64,000 nucleotides of DNA from an uncultured Lacinutrix sp. (lineage in GTDB: Bacteria > Bacteroidota > Bacteroidia > Flavobacteriales > Flavobacteriaceae): contig CAKZMU010000045.1 in NCBI GenBank assembly GCA_937129145.1, positions 1-64,000 on the forward strand. Direction: 5' to 3'. The notes beneath the pieces are model-generated. The model was not told where the DNA came from. It ran no database searches and saw only the letters and a program-made list of their open reading frames with translations. The position numbers and the translations under genes were made by a program. Of the stretch, positions 25,911 to 34,453 are shown piece after piece (the stretch's first letter is position 1; each line of letters starts with the position of its first letter).

Positions 25911-26324
25911 ATGAAAAAAATAGCTTTAATACTCACACTTTTTTTAGGAGCAATATCTATTAATGCTCAAACTGAAATTGAAGAAATTCACAAGCCTTTA
26001 ATGGACTATATTGAAGGAACAGCCAATGGAGAGCCAGATAGACTTAAGAGAGCGTTTCATCCTGACTTTAATTTATATTTTGTAAAGAATGACTCTGTTA
26101 ATGCTTGGTCTGGAAAAGGTTATATCTCTAATGTTAAAAAAGGAAGAAAAAGTAACCGTATTGGAAAAATTGTATCTGTAGATTTTGTAAACGATGCAGC
26201 AATCGCAAAAATTGAAATTGATATGCCAGATAGAAATCGTCTATATACAGATTATTTAATGCTCTTGAAAGTGAAAGGAGAGTGGAAGATTATTCATAAA
26301 TCGTTTACGTTTGTTGAATACTAA
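25911..26324 (+). CDS. Secreted NTF2-like (lumazine-binding-like) protein, paralogue
   Basis: A 137-residue protein with a signal peptide (MKKIALILTLFLGAISINAQ) and one NTF2-like domain (HKPLMDYIEGTANGEPDRLKRAFHPDFNLYF, IEIDMPDRNRLYTDYLMLLKVKGEWKIIHKSF). It is homologous to the protein at 23288 along its whole length. It follows DUF5916 by 30 bases and ends just before a strong terminator, so the transcription unit is NTF2-DUF5916-NTF2. Confidence 0.83.
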   Translation: MKKIALILTLFLGAISINAQTEIEEIHKPLMDYIEGTANGEPDRLKRAFHPDFNLYFVKNDSVNAWSGKGYISNVKKGRKSNRIGKIVSVDFVNDAAIAKIEIDMPDRNRLYTDYLMLLKVKGEWKIIHKSFTFVEY

Positions 26325-26331
26325 ACAATAA

Positions 26332-26363
26332 AAAAAACGCCTCATATTATTGAGGCGTTTTTT
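26332..26363. terminator. Bidirectional intrinsic terminator
   Basis: Stem AAAAAACGCCTCA with loop TATTAT and its exact reverse complement. It lies between the converging NTF2-like and acyl-CoA dehydrogenase genes. Confidence 0.92.
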
Positions 26364-26381
26364 ATCCAACCAACCAAAAGT

Positions 26382-28184
26382 CTAAAAACAATACTTGTTC
26401 TCAGCTTTTACTTTCTCAGCGATTTCATTACGTAAATCCACAATGTCTGGATAGTTTGTGTATTTAGTAAATCGCTTTAATCCCATAAGTAACATGCGTT
26501 GTTCGTCACCTTCAGCAAATGAGATAATACTTTCTTTTCCTTTTTCTTCAATGATGTCAACTGCATGATATAAATAAAGTTTAGCCATTGCTATTTGTAC
26601 AGATTGTTCTTCTTCACCAAAACGTTTTGCATTTTTTTCAGTTCTTAAAATAGCAGATTCAGCCATATATATTTCAATTAAAATGTCTGCTGCTGCAATC
26701 AATAATTGTTGATGAGATTCTAAATCTGGCCCAAATTTTTGAACAGCACCACCAGCAACCATTAAGAATGTTTTCTTCAGTTTCTTAATCATTTCTTTTT
26801 CTTCCGAAAATAACTCAGAATAATCTGGTGTATCAAAAGAAGGAATTCCCATAAGTTCTTCTTGAACAGCTTGTGCAGGACCTAATAAGTCTACATGACC
26901 CTTCATTGCTTTTTTAACAAGCATTCCAACACTTAGCATTCTATTAATTTCGTTGGTTCCTTCATAGATACGTGCAATACGTGCATCTCTCCAAGCAGAT
27001 TCCATTGGTGTTTCTTCAGAGAATCCCATACCACCGTAAATTTGAATCCCCTCATCTGCACAATTTTGTACATCTTCAGAAACAGCAACTTTAAGGATAG
27101 AGCATTCAATAGCATACTCTTCAACGCCTTTTAATTCTGCTTCTTGATGTGAGTTGCCTGCTACTTCACGTAAAGCTATTCTATCTTCAATATTTTTAGC
27201 TGCCCTGTATGTTGCTGATTCACCTGCATAAGCACTTGTAGCCATTTCAGCTAATTTTACTTTAATGGCACCAAAGTCAGATATCGGAGTTTTAAATTGT
27301 TTACGTTCGTTAGCATATTGTACACCTAATGACATAATACGTCTTTGAGAATCTAAACATGCAGCGGCCAATTTAATTCGGCCTACGTTTAAGGCATTCA
27401 TGGCGATTTTGAAACCATTTCCTCGTTCAGATAGCATGTTTTCAACAGGAACAACTGTATCATTGAAAAACACTTGTCTCGTTGATGATGCGCGAATTCC
27501 TAGTTTATGTTCTTCTTCACCAAGCGTTACGCCATTAGGATTGTCTTTATCATATTCAACAATAAATCCTGTGATATTTTTATCATCTTCAATTCTAGCA
27601 AAAACAATCATTAAACGACAGAATCCAGCATTTGAAATCCACATTTTCTGACCATTAATTTTATACGATTTTCCATCGTCAGAAAGAGTCGCAGTAGTTT
27701 TACCTGAATTAGCATCACTTCCTGCTCCTGGTTCTGTTAAACAATAAGCTCCAAACCATTCTCCAGTTGCTAGTTTTGGCACATATTTTTGTTTTTGTTC
27801 CTCCGTTCCGTATAACGTAATTGGCATTGTTCCAATTCCAGTATGTGCCCCAAAAGCAGTACTGAAAGAGCCAGTTCCAGAAGAAATATAATCACAAGTT
27901 AAACATGTAGACACAAAACCCATTCCGAGTCCACCATAAGCTTCAGGAACCGCAACGCCTAGAAAACCAAGTTCTCCAGCTTTTTGCATACATTCTTCAG
28001 TAAGTGCGTAATCTTTTGCTTCAAAGCGCGCTTTATGTGGAATAATTTCACGGTCGTTAAATTCCATAACCGCTTCTTTCATCATTTTTTGTTCTTCTGA
28101 AAAATCTTCAGGAGTAAAAACATCTTCACAGTTTGTTTCTTTTACTAGAAACTGTCCGCCTCTTAATAGTTCTTTTTCTTCCAT
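26382..28184 (-). CDS. Acyl-CoA dehydrogenase (fatty acid beta-oxidation)
   Basis: FAD enzyme for the first oxidation step of acyl-CoA breakdown. It has the usual N-terminal helical, middle beta and C-terminal helical domains: YCLTEPGAGSDANSGKTTA and MWISNAGFC form the flavin and substrate region near residues 150-190, and QIYGGMGFSEETPMESAWRDARIARIYEGTNEINR is the classic C-terminal signature. An extra roughly 170-residue helical tail makes it 600 residues, as in the long form found in Bacteroidota. It is the last gene of the MarR-FadB-thiolase-dehydrogenase operon, 22 bases after the thiolase. Confidence 0.94.
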   Translation of the reverse strand: MEEKELLRGGQFLVKETNCEDVFTPEDFSEEQKMMKEAVMEFNDREIIPHKARFEAKDYALTEECMQKAGELGFLGVAVPEAYGGLGMGFVSTCLTCDYISSGTGSFSTAFGAHTGIGTMPITLYGTEEQKQKYVPKLATGEWFGAYCLTEPGAGSDANSGKTTATLSDDGKSYKINGQKMWISNAGFCRLMIVFARIEDDKNITGFIVEYDKDNPNGVTLGEEEHKLGIRASSTRQVFFNDTVVPVENMLSERGNGFKIAMNALNVGRIKLAAACLDSQRRIMSLGVQYANERKQFKTPISDFGAIKVKLAEMATSAYAGESATYRAAKNIEDRIALREVAGNSHQEAELKGVEEYAIECSILKVAVSEDVQNCADEGIQIYGGMGFSEETPMESAWRDARIARIYEGTNEINRMLSVGMLVKKAMKGHVDLLGPAQAVQEELMGIPSFDTPDYSELFSEEKEMIKKLKKTFLMVAGGAVQKFGPDLESHQQLLIAAADILIEIYMAESAILRTEKNAKRFGEEEQSVQIAMAKLYLYHAVDIIEEKGKESIISFAEGDEQRMLLMGLKRFTKYTNYPDIVDLRNEIAEKVKAENKYCF

Positions 28185-28206
28185 TACTTTATCGTTTGGG
28201 TATTTT

Positions 28207-29397
28207 TTAATTTAAAAATTCGAATATTCCGCAAGCACCTTGACCTGTACCTACACACATTGTAACTGCACCATATTTACCTTGCATATTTTGCTTGCGC
28301 ATTTCGTCAAATAGCTGCACAGATAATTTTGCTCCAGTACATCCAAGTGGATGACCTAAGGCAATCGCTCCTCCATTTACATTGATTATGTCAGGGTTTA
28401 AATTTAATTCTCTTATAACTGCTAAAGATTGAGAGGCAAAAGCCTCATTTAATTCAATTAATTCTAAATCTTCTTGTTTCAATCCAGCTAGTTTTAATGC
28501 TTTCGGAATTGCTTTTACAGGTCCAATTCCCATAATACGAGGCTCAACACCTGCAGCAGCATAATTAACTAAACGTGCAATTGGTTCAAGGTTTAGCTCC
28601 TTAACCATATCTTCGCTCATTACCATTACAAAGGCAGCGCCATCACTCATTTGAGACGAATTTCCAGCGGTAACACTTCCACCTTGAGCAAATACAGCTC
28701 TAAGTTTAGCTAGTGTTTCTTTATTCGTTCCTTTTCTAGGACCTTCATCTTTAGTAACAGTATATGATTTTGTTGCCTTTTTTCCGTTAGCATCAATATA
28801 TGTTTGGTCAACAGTTATCGGAACGATTTGATCCTGAAAACGATTTTCTGCTTGAGCTCTTAATGCTTTCATATGTGAATTATATGCAAATTCATCTTGA
28901 TCTTCTCGAGATACTTTAAACTGATTTGCAACAGCTTCGGCAGTATTTCCCATGCCCCAATAATAATCTTCATGACCAGAATTAATCACATCATAATTTA
29001 ACTCAGGTTTAAAACCTGTCATTGGTACTGCACTCATGCTCTCTGCACCTCCAGCTATAATACAATCTGCCATTCCAGCTTGAATTTTGGCTGCAGCAAT
29101 AGCAATAGTTTCTACGCCTGAAGAGCAAAACCGATTTACAGTTACTCCTGGAACATCAACAATATCTAATCCCATTAATGAGATTAATCGTGCCATATTT
29201 AGACCTTGAGAACCTTCTGGCATTGCGTTACCTACAATTACATCGTCAATTCTTTTTTTGTCTAATTCTGGCAGTTCAGTCATCATATACTGAATGGTTT
29301 CAGCAGCTAACTCATCGGTTCTTTTAAAACGGAAGACACCTTTTGGTGCTTTACCTACGGCAGTTCGATATGCTTTTACTATATATGCTTGTTTCAT
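28207..29397 (-). CDS. fadA: Acetyl-CoA C-acyltransferase (thiolase)
   Basis: Catalyses the thiolytic step of beta-oxidation. The acyl-accepting cysteine is in NRFCSSGVET near residue 91. The catalytic histidine lies in GGAIALGHPLGCTGAK near residue 347, and the second cysteine in CVGTGQGACGIFE near the C-terminus. The 396 residues are standard. It begins four bases after the FadB-like gene stop, matching the multienzyme pairing of FadA with FadB. Confidence 0.94.
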   Translation of the reverse strand: MKQAYIVKAYRTAVGKAPKGVFRFKRTDELAAETIQYMMTELPELDKKRIDDVIVGNAMPEGSQGLNMARLISLMGLDIVDVPGVTVNRFCSSGVETIAIAAAKIQAGMADCIIAGGAESMSAVPMTGFKPELNYDVINSGHEDYYWGMGNTAEAVANQFKVSREDQDEFAYNSHMKALRAQAENRFQDQIVPITVDQTYIDANGKKATKSYTVTKDEGPRKGTNKETLAKLRAVFAQGGSVTAGNSSQMSDGAAFVMVMSEDMVKELNLEPIARLVNYAAAGVEPRIMGIGPVKAIPKALKLAGLKQEDLELIELNEAFASQSLAVIRELNLNPDIINVNGGAIALGHPLGCTGAKLSVQLFDEMRKQNMQGKYGAVTMCVGTGQGACGIFEFLN

Positions 29398-29401
29398 TTT
29401 T

Positions 29402-31810
29402 CTAGTTTCTTAAAGGTTTACCAGTTTTTAACATATGTTGGATACGTTCTAATGTTTTTCTTTCAGTACAAAGAGAAAGAAATGCTTCACGCTCTATATC
29501 TAATAAGTATTGTTCACTTACCAAAGTAGGCTCAGATAAATCTCCTCCAGCCATCACATAAGCTAGTTTATTAGCAATTTTATGATCATGTTCACTAATG
29601 TATTTAGCAGCTTCCATAGAATCGGTCCCAACTAAAAACATTCCTAAAGCTTGTTTCCCAAGAACTTTAATATCATTGCGTTTTACAGGTTGCGTATATC
29701 CTGCATCTGCCATTAACCTAGCATGAGCCTTTGCAGTTGCTATTTGTCGGTCTTTATTAACAACAACTACATCTTTTCCTTTTTGTAAAACTCCCATATC
29801 AAAAGCTTCATAAGCTGAAGTTGCAACTTTAGCCATTCCAATGGTTAAGAAATATTCTTGTAATATATTTAACTTTACATCGCCTTTTCTAAAGGTATCT
29901 GATGCTCTTAAAGCCATTTCTTTAGAACCTCCACCACCAGGAATCACACCAACACCAAATTCTACAAGTCCGATATATGTTTCGGCTGCTGCCACTACTT
30001 TGTCTGCATGCATTGATAATTCACATCCACCACCTAATGACATTCCGTGAGGCGCAGCAATAGTTGGAATAGAGGAGTAGCGCATACGCATCATGGTATC
30101 TTGGAAATACTTGATAGCCATGTTCAATTCATCATACTCTTGCTCTACAGCCATCATGAAAATCATTCCAATATTGGCACCAACCGAAAAGTTAGCTCCT
30201 TGATTTCCTATAACCAATCCTGCAAAATCTTTTTCGGCTAAATCAACTGCTTTGTTTAAACCTGCTAAAACATCGCCACCAATAGTGTTCATTTTAGATT
30301 GGAATTCGCAGTTTAGAATACCATCGCCTAAATCTTCGATGACAACACCAGAATTTTTAAATACTTCATTGGATTTTCTAATATTATCCAAAATGATAAA
30401 GGCATCTTGTCCAGGAATTTTTTCTTGTGATTTCTTAGGAATATCGTAAGCATAAGTCGCTCCATCTTTTACAGTATAAAATGAATTACTACCAGATGCT
30501 AACATATCACTTACCCAAGCTGCTGGTTTATTACCTTCAGCTTCCATGATTTTAATTCCTTTTTCAACACCAATAGCATCCCAAATTTGAAAAGGCCCAT
30601 GTTCCCATCCAAATCCAGCTTTCATGGCATCGTCAATCTTGTATAATTCGTCTGTGATTTCTGGAATTCTGTTTGATACATATTCAAACATGGCTGCGAA
30701 ATTCTTTCTGTAGAATTCCCCAGCTTTGTCTTTTCCAGATGCCAGAATAGGGAAGCGGTCAATGACTTTATCAACTGTTTTTGTTAACTCTAATGTTGCA
30801 AATGAAGCTCTTTTTTTAGAACGATATTCTAAAGTGTTTAAATCTAAAGATAGAATTTCACTTTTACCGTTATCGCCTTTTATTTTTTTATAAAACCCTT
30901 GTCCGGTTTTACTTCCTAACCATTTGTTCTCCATCATGGTATTGATGAAATCTGGTAATTTGAAGAGTTCGTGAGCTTCATCATCTGGACAGTTATCATA
31001 AATTCCGTTAGCAACATGTACTAAGGTATCTAAACCAACCACATCAACCGTTCTAAAGGTTGCGGATTTTGGTCTACCAATTACTGATCCTGTCAACTTA
31101 TCAACTTCTTCAACAGTCAATCCCAATTCTTTTACTTGGTGGAATAAAGATTGAATTCCAAAAATCCCTATTCTATTTCCAATAAATGCAGGTGTGTCTT
31201 TTGCAATAACCGAGGTTTTTCCTAGGAATTTTTCACCATATTCATTTAGGAAATCCAAAACATCCTGAGAGGTTTTTGGACCTGGAATAATTTCGAATAA
31301 TTTTAAGTATCGAGCAGGGTTAAAAAAGTGTGTTCCGCAGAAATGTTTCTGGAAATCATCACTTCGTCCTTCGCTCATAAACTTGATCGGAATTCCAGAG
31401 GTGTTCGAAGTAATTAAAGTTCCTGGAGTTCGGTGTTTATCCAAGTTTTCAAAAACTTGCTTTTTAATATCCAATCGTTCTACAACCACCTCGACAATCC
31501 AATTGACATCTTTTACTTTTGCAATATCATCTTCTAGGTTTCCTGTTGTGATTCTATCGGCAAATTTTTGGTGGTAAATTGGCGAAGGTTTAGACTTTAA
31601 AGCAGATTTTAACGAATCGTTTACTAAGCGATTTCTAACTACTTTATCTTCAAGTGTTAATCCTTTTGATTTTTCTACATCTGTAAGTTCTCTTGGAACA
31701 ATATCCAATAGTAACACTTCTACACCAATATTTGCAAAATGACAAGCAATTCCGCTTCCCATAATTCCTGAACCAATGACAGCTACCTTTTTTATTCTAC
31801 GTTTACTCAT
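29402..31810 (-). CDS. Bifunctional 3-hydroxyacyl-CoA dehydrogenase / enoyl-CoA hydratase
   Basis: Domain order is dehydrogenase first, hydratase last, the reverse of E. coli FadB. The NAD-binding motif GSGIMGSGIACHFANIG lies near residue 12, and the 3HCDH region includes CGTHFFNPARYLKLFEIIP near residue 157 and KDTPAFIGNRIG near residue 205. The crotonase domain starts near residue 480, with GLVIGNQGANFSVGANI and HGMSLGGGCELSMHAD, which carry the oxyanion-hole pattern. This 802-residue layout is the common Bacteroidota form. The gene overlaps the MarR gene by four bases, so the repressor is translationally coupled to the operon it controls. Confidence 0.93.
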   Translation of the reverse strand: MSKRRIKKVAVIGSGIMGSGIACHFANIGVEVLLLDIVPRELTDVEKSKGLTLEDKVVRNRLVNDSLKSALKSKPSPIYHQKFADRITTGNLEDDIAKVKDVNWIVEVVVERLDIKKQVFENLDKHRTPGTLITSNTSGIPIKFMSEGRSDDFQKHFCGTHFFNPARYLKLFEIIPGPKTSQDVLDFLNEYGEKFLGKTSVIAKDTPAFIGNRIGIFGIQSLFHQVKELGLTVEEVDKLTGSVIGRPKSATFRTVDVVGLDTLVHVANGIYDNCPDDEAHELFKLPDFINTMMENKWLGSKTGQGFYKKIKGDNGKSEILSLDLNTLEYRSKKRASFATLELTKTVDKVIDRFPILASGKDKAGEFYRKNFAAMFEYVSNRIPEITDELYKIDDAMKAGFGWEHGPFQIWDAIGVEKGIKIMEAEGNKPAAWVSDMLASGSNSFYTVKDGATYAYDIPKKSQEKIPGQDAFIILDNIRKSNEVFKNSGVVIEDLGDGILNCEFQSKMNTIGGDVLAGLNKAVDLAEKDFAGLVIGNQGANFSVGANIGMIFMMAVEQEYDELNMAIKYFQDTMMRMRYSSIPTIAAPHGMSLGGGCELSMHADKVVAAAETYIGLVEFGVGVIPGGGGSKEMALRASDTFRKGDVKLNILQEYFLTIGMAKVATSAYEAFDMGVLQKGKDVVVVNKDRQIATAKAHARLMADAGYTQPVKRNDIKVLGKQALGMFLVGTDSMEAAKYISEHDHKIANKLAYVMAGGDLSEPTLVSEQYLLDIEREAFLSLCTERKTLERIQHMLKTGKPLRN

Positions 31811-32262
31811 TTTAGGGTATCTTCTTTTTGATTATATATTTTTTTACTTGAAATCATATCGTTTATAATTTCAGCGACTTCATAAAAATGATTCATTTTT
31901 TCTTCTGATACTTTATTTCTAATAGCATCATTAAACGTTAGGACACGTTCTCTAGAAAACTCTCTTTTTTCGCGCCCAAAATCCGTTAAATGTATAAGGA
32001 CACCACGACCATCTTGAGGATTTGGTTTACGCTCAATAACGCCACGTTCTTCCATGTTTTTTAATATTCGTGAAAGGCTTGTGGCTTCCATTCCCATTTT
32101 AGGACCTAAAGACGTTGAGGGTGTGCCATCAACTGGGTCGATGCTTAACAATGTAAGTGCCACAGCCATAGTGGCATCAAACTTTGCAGCTTCTTCATTG
32201 TACATTTTTTGTACTGCTAACCAAGTGGTTCTCAATACATAGTCTATGGTTTTTTCTTTCAT
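31807..32262 (-). CDS. MarR-family repressor of the beta-oxidation operon
   Basis: The start is set at ATG 32262 (MKEKTIDYVLRTTW); a TTG-initiated extension is possible. It is a winged helix-turn-helix protein with the MarR pattern: LLSIDPVDGTPSTSLGPKMGMEATSLSRILKNMEERGVIERKPNPQDGRGVLIHLTDFGR, covering the recognition helix and the DxRxxxxxLT wing. It is the first gene of the operon and overlaps the FadB-like gene. Two matching palindromes lie directly upstream, so autorepression with release by an acyl-CoA is likely, by analogy to other lipid-responsive regulators. The ligand is inferred. Confidence 0.9.
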   Translation of the reverse strand: MKEKTIDYVLRTTWLAVQKMYNEEAAKFDATMAVALTLLSIDPVDGTPSTSLGPKMGMEATSLSRILKNMEERGVIERKPNPQDGRGVLIHLTDFGREKREFSRERVLTFNDAIRNKVSEEKMNHFYEVAEIINDMISSKKIYNQKEDTLK

Positions 32263-32277
32263 ATTCAAAGTAAAACC

Positions 32278-32285
32278 CAAAGATA
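32278..32285 (-). promoter_or_regulatory. -7 box of the MarR-fad operon
   Basis: Minus-strand TATCTTTG matches TAnnTTTG. It lies 16 bases before the ATG, implying a very short leader. The palindrome at 32294-32311 begins nine bases upstream of it. Confidence 0.45.
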
Positions 32286-32293
32286 ATAAAAAA

Positions 32294-32311
32294 TACTATG
32301 CATGCATAGTA
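32294..32311. promoter_or_regulatory. MarR operator 1 (perfect palindrome)
   Basis: TACTATGCATGCATAGTA is a perfect 18-base palindrome, located where the -33 region of the operon promoter would be. Confidence 0.78.
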
Positions 32312-32321
32312 AATTGTAAAA

Positions 32322-32339
32322 AATTATGCGTGCATAGTA
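32322..32339. promoter_or_regulatory. MarR operator 2 (imperfect copy)
   Basis: AATTATGCGTGCATAGTA matches operator 1 at 15 of 18 positions. The repeat period is 28 bases, just under three helical turns. Confidence 0.68.
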
Positions 32340-32370
32340 AAATTATTTTGTGGACTATTAATTTAAAAGA

Positions 32371-32400
32371 AAAAGCTCCTTTGGAAGAAGAAGCTTTTTA
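32371..32400 (-). terminator. Intrinsic terminator of the acyl-CoA ligase gene
   Basis: Arms AAAAGCTCCTT and AAGAAGCTTTT pair at 10 of 11 positions around a six-base loop, and lie just past the stop at 32404. Confidence 0.75.
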
Positions 32401-32403
32401 AAA

Positions 32404-34176
32404 TCAGGAACGATATATTTTCTCGATTAAGTCTTTATATTTTTCTTTAATAACCTTACGTTTCATTTTCATGGTAGGCGTGAGGTGACCTTCATCAATG
32501 GACCAAATGTTTGGTGTAAGTTCAAACTTTTTAATTTGTTCCCATTTTCCAAATTTGGTATTGGCATAGTCAATTTCTTCTTGAATTCTTTCTCGCAGTT
32601 GTTGATTGGCAGCAACCTCTTCTTTTGATTTAAAAGTGATATCATGTCGTTTTGCCCACTCTTCAATAAATTCAAAATTTGGTTGAATTAAAGCTGCTGG
32701 CATTCTTTCGCCTTCGCCAATGACCATGATTTGTTCTATAAATCGTGATTGTTTAAACTGATTTTCCAAAAGGGCAGGAGCAACATATTTTCCACCTGAG
32801 GTTTTAAACATTTCTTTTTTGCGGTCGGTGATTTTTAAGAAACCTTCTTTACAAATTTCACCAATATCTCCAGTATGGAAATAGTTGCCAGACATTACCT
32901 CGTTGGTTTTTTCAGAGCCCTTATAATACCCTTGCATGACATTTGGTCCTTTGACTAGGATTTCGCCATCCTCAGCAATTTTAACTTCTACATTATCAAT
33001 TACCCTTCCAACAGTACCAATTCTAAAACCTCCGTCACGTTGGTCGTTTACCGAAATGACAGGAGAGGTTTCGGTTAAACCGTAGCCTTCCATAATTGGC
33101 ATTTCGGCTGCTGCAAAAATTCTTGTTAATCTAGGTTGTAGTGCAGCACTACCAGAAACCATTAAGTCTAATTGACCTCCTAAACCTTCTTTCCATTTAC
33201 TGAAAATGAGTTTTCTTGCAAGCGCTAATTTTTTTTCATACAACCAACCGTTAGCTCCATAGGGTTCATATTTTAATCCGATTTTTACAGCCCAAAAGAA
33301 TAGTGCTTTTTTTATACCAGATAAGTCGGTTCCTTTGACAATAATTTTGTCATAAACTTTTTCGTAAAGCCTAGGGACCGCAGTCATGACATTGGGTTTT
33401 ATCTCTTTCAAGTTGTCACTCATTTGCTCAATGGATTCGGCAAAATAAATTTCCACACCACAGTATTGATATAAATACAATATCATGCGCTCAAACACAT
33501 GGCAAACAGGAAGGAAACTCAATGATTTTGATTTGCCATATTCAAAAGGTACTCGTTTTTTACTATCAATAACATTAGACACTAAGTTGTTGTGAGATAG
33601 CATGACACCTTTTGGTTTTCCAGTAGTTCCTGATGTATAAATAAGCGTTGCTAAATCGCTAGATTTTACGTTGTTTTTTCGGTCTTCGACTACATCTTGA
33701 TTGCTTGTGTCTTTTCCTAGTTCTAGAACATCTTTCCAACTTTTTTCGCCTTTGATATCATTAAAAGTGAACACCTCTTTTAGTTTCGTGTTTCCTTTAA
33801 TGACATTTAACTTCTCAATAATTTCTTCATCTGAAGCAAAGCAGTAAATGGCTTCAGAGTGGTTTAAAATATATTCATAATCTTCTTTACATATAGTTGG
33901 GTAAATAGGCACATTTTGCGCACCGACTTGTAAAATTCCTATATCCACAATATTCCATTCGGTTCTGTTAGTACTGGAAATGACTGCAATTTTATCGTTA
34001 GGTTGTACACCTAATTTTAGTAAACCTCTACTAATGGTATTTGCTAAGTCAATGTATTCTTGTGTTGAGGTCGATTTCCATTCGCCATCATATTTAGTAG
34101 TTAATGCTCTTTCTAAATTATAAGTTTCTAATTGATAATATGGAAAATCGAAAATTCTTGAAATTTGTATTGACAT
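32404..34176 (-). CDS. Long-chain fatty-acid--CoA ligase (AMP-binding)
   Basis: Activates fatty acids to acyl-CoA for the neighbouring beta-oxidation operon. The adenylate-forming P-loop LIYTSGTTGKPKGVMLSH lies near residue 180. The A5 motif is GYGLTETSPVISVN near residue 380, and ITDRKKEMFKTSGGKYVAP in the C-terminal domain carries the catalytic lysine region. At 590 residues it matches the FadD15-like long-chain group. It is transcribed separately from the MarR operon. A possible minus-strand -7 box (TATCTTTG) lies at 34246-34253, about 70 bases upstream. Confidence 0.93.
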   Translation of the reverse strand: MSIQISRIFDFPYYQLETYNLERALTTKYDGEWKSTSTQEYIDLANTISRGLLKLGVQPNDKIAVISSTNRTEWNIVDIGILQVGAQNVPIYPTICKEDYEYILNHSEAIYCFASDEEIIEKLNVIKGNTKLKEVFTFNDIKGEKSWKDVLELGKDTSNQDVVEDRKNNVKSSDLATLIYTSGTTGKPKGVMLSHNNLVSNVIDSKKRVPFEYGKSKSLSFLPVCHVFERMILYLYQYCGVEIYFAESIEQMSDNLKEIKPNVMTAVPRLYEKVYDKIIVKGTDLSGIKKALFFWAVKIGLKYEPYGANGWLYEKKLALARKLIFSKWKEGLGGQLDLMVSGSAALQPRLTRIFAAAEMPIMEGYGLTETSPVISVNDQRDGGFRIGTVGRVIDNVEVKIAEDGEILVKGPNVMQGYYKGSEKTNEVMSGNYFHTGDIGEICKEGFLKITDRKKEMFKTSGGKYVAPALLENQFKQSRFIEQIMVIGEGERMPAALIQPNFEFIEEWAKRHDITFKSKEEVAANQQLRERIQEEIDYANTKFGKWEQIKKFELTPNIWSIDEGHLTPTMKMKRKVIKEKYKDLIEKIYRS

Positions 34177-34245
34177 GCTCTTAAAAAGTTAGAAGAATGG
34201 AAAAGTATAAAATTTAAATTAGACTTTCAAATAGTGAATAAAAAA

Positions 34246-34253
34246 CAAAGATA
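34246..34253 (-). promoter_or_regulatory. Possible -7 box of the acyl-CoA ligase gene
   Basis: Minus-strand TATCTTTG, identical to the box of the MarR-fad operon. No convincing -33 element is seen. The remaining non-coding bases between 34177 and 34453 show nothing further. Confidence 0.33.
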
Positions 34254-34453
34254 ACTCAATAATCTTCTAAGTGATTATAATATTGGTTGTTTCGAAGTAA
34301 TTATGAAATTCAAATTTATAAATTAAATTGGTTATTTTAGTGTGGTTATAACTTCTATAAATGTGATTACGCATGAGCAGTTTTTTATTTTAAGAATGTG
34401 TTAAAAAGTTAACCGAAATAAGAACAAATAACCTAGAAATTAAATTTTGACTA

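Noticed and set aside
34177-34453. Possible small gene or RNA between the acyl-CoA ligase and the sulfatase
   Set aside because: No frame of substance and no stable hairpin; only a possible -7 box is supported.
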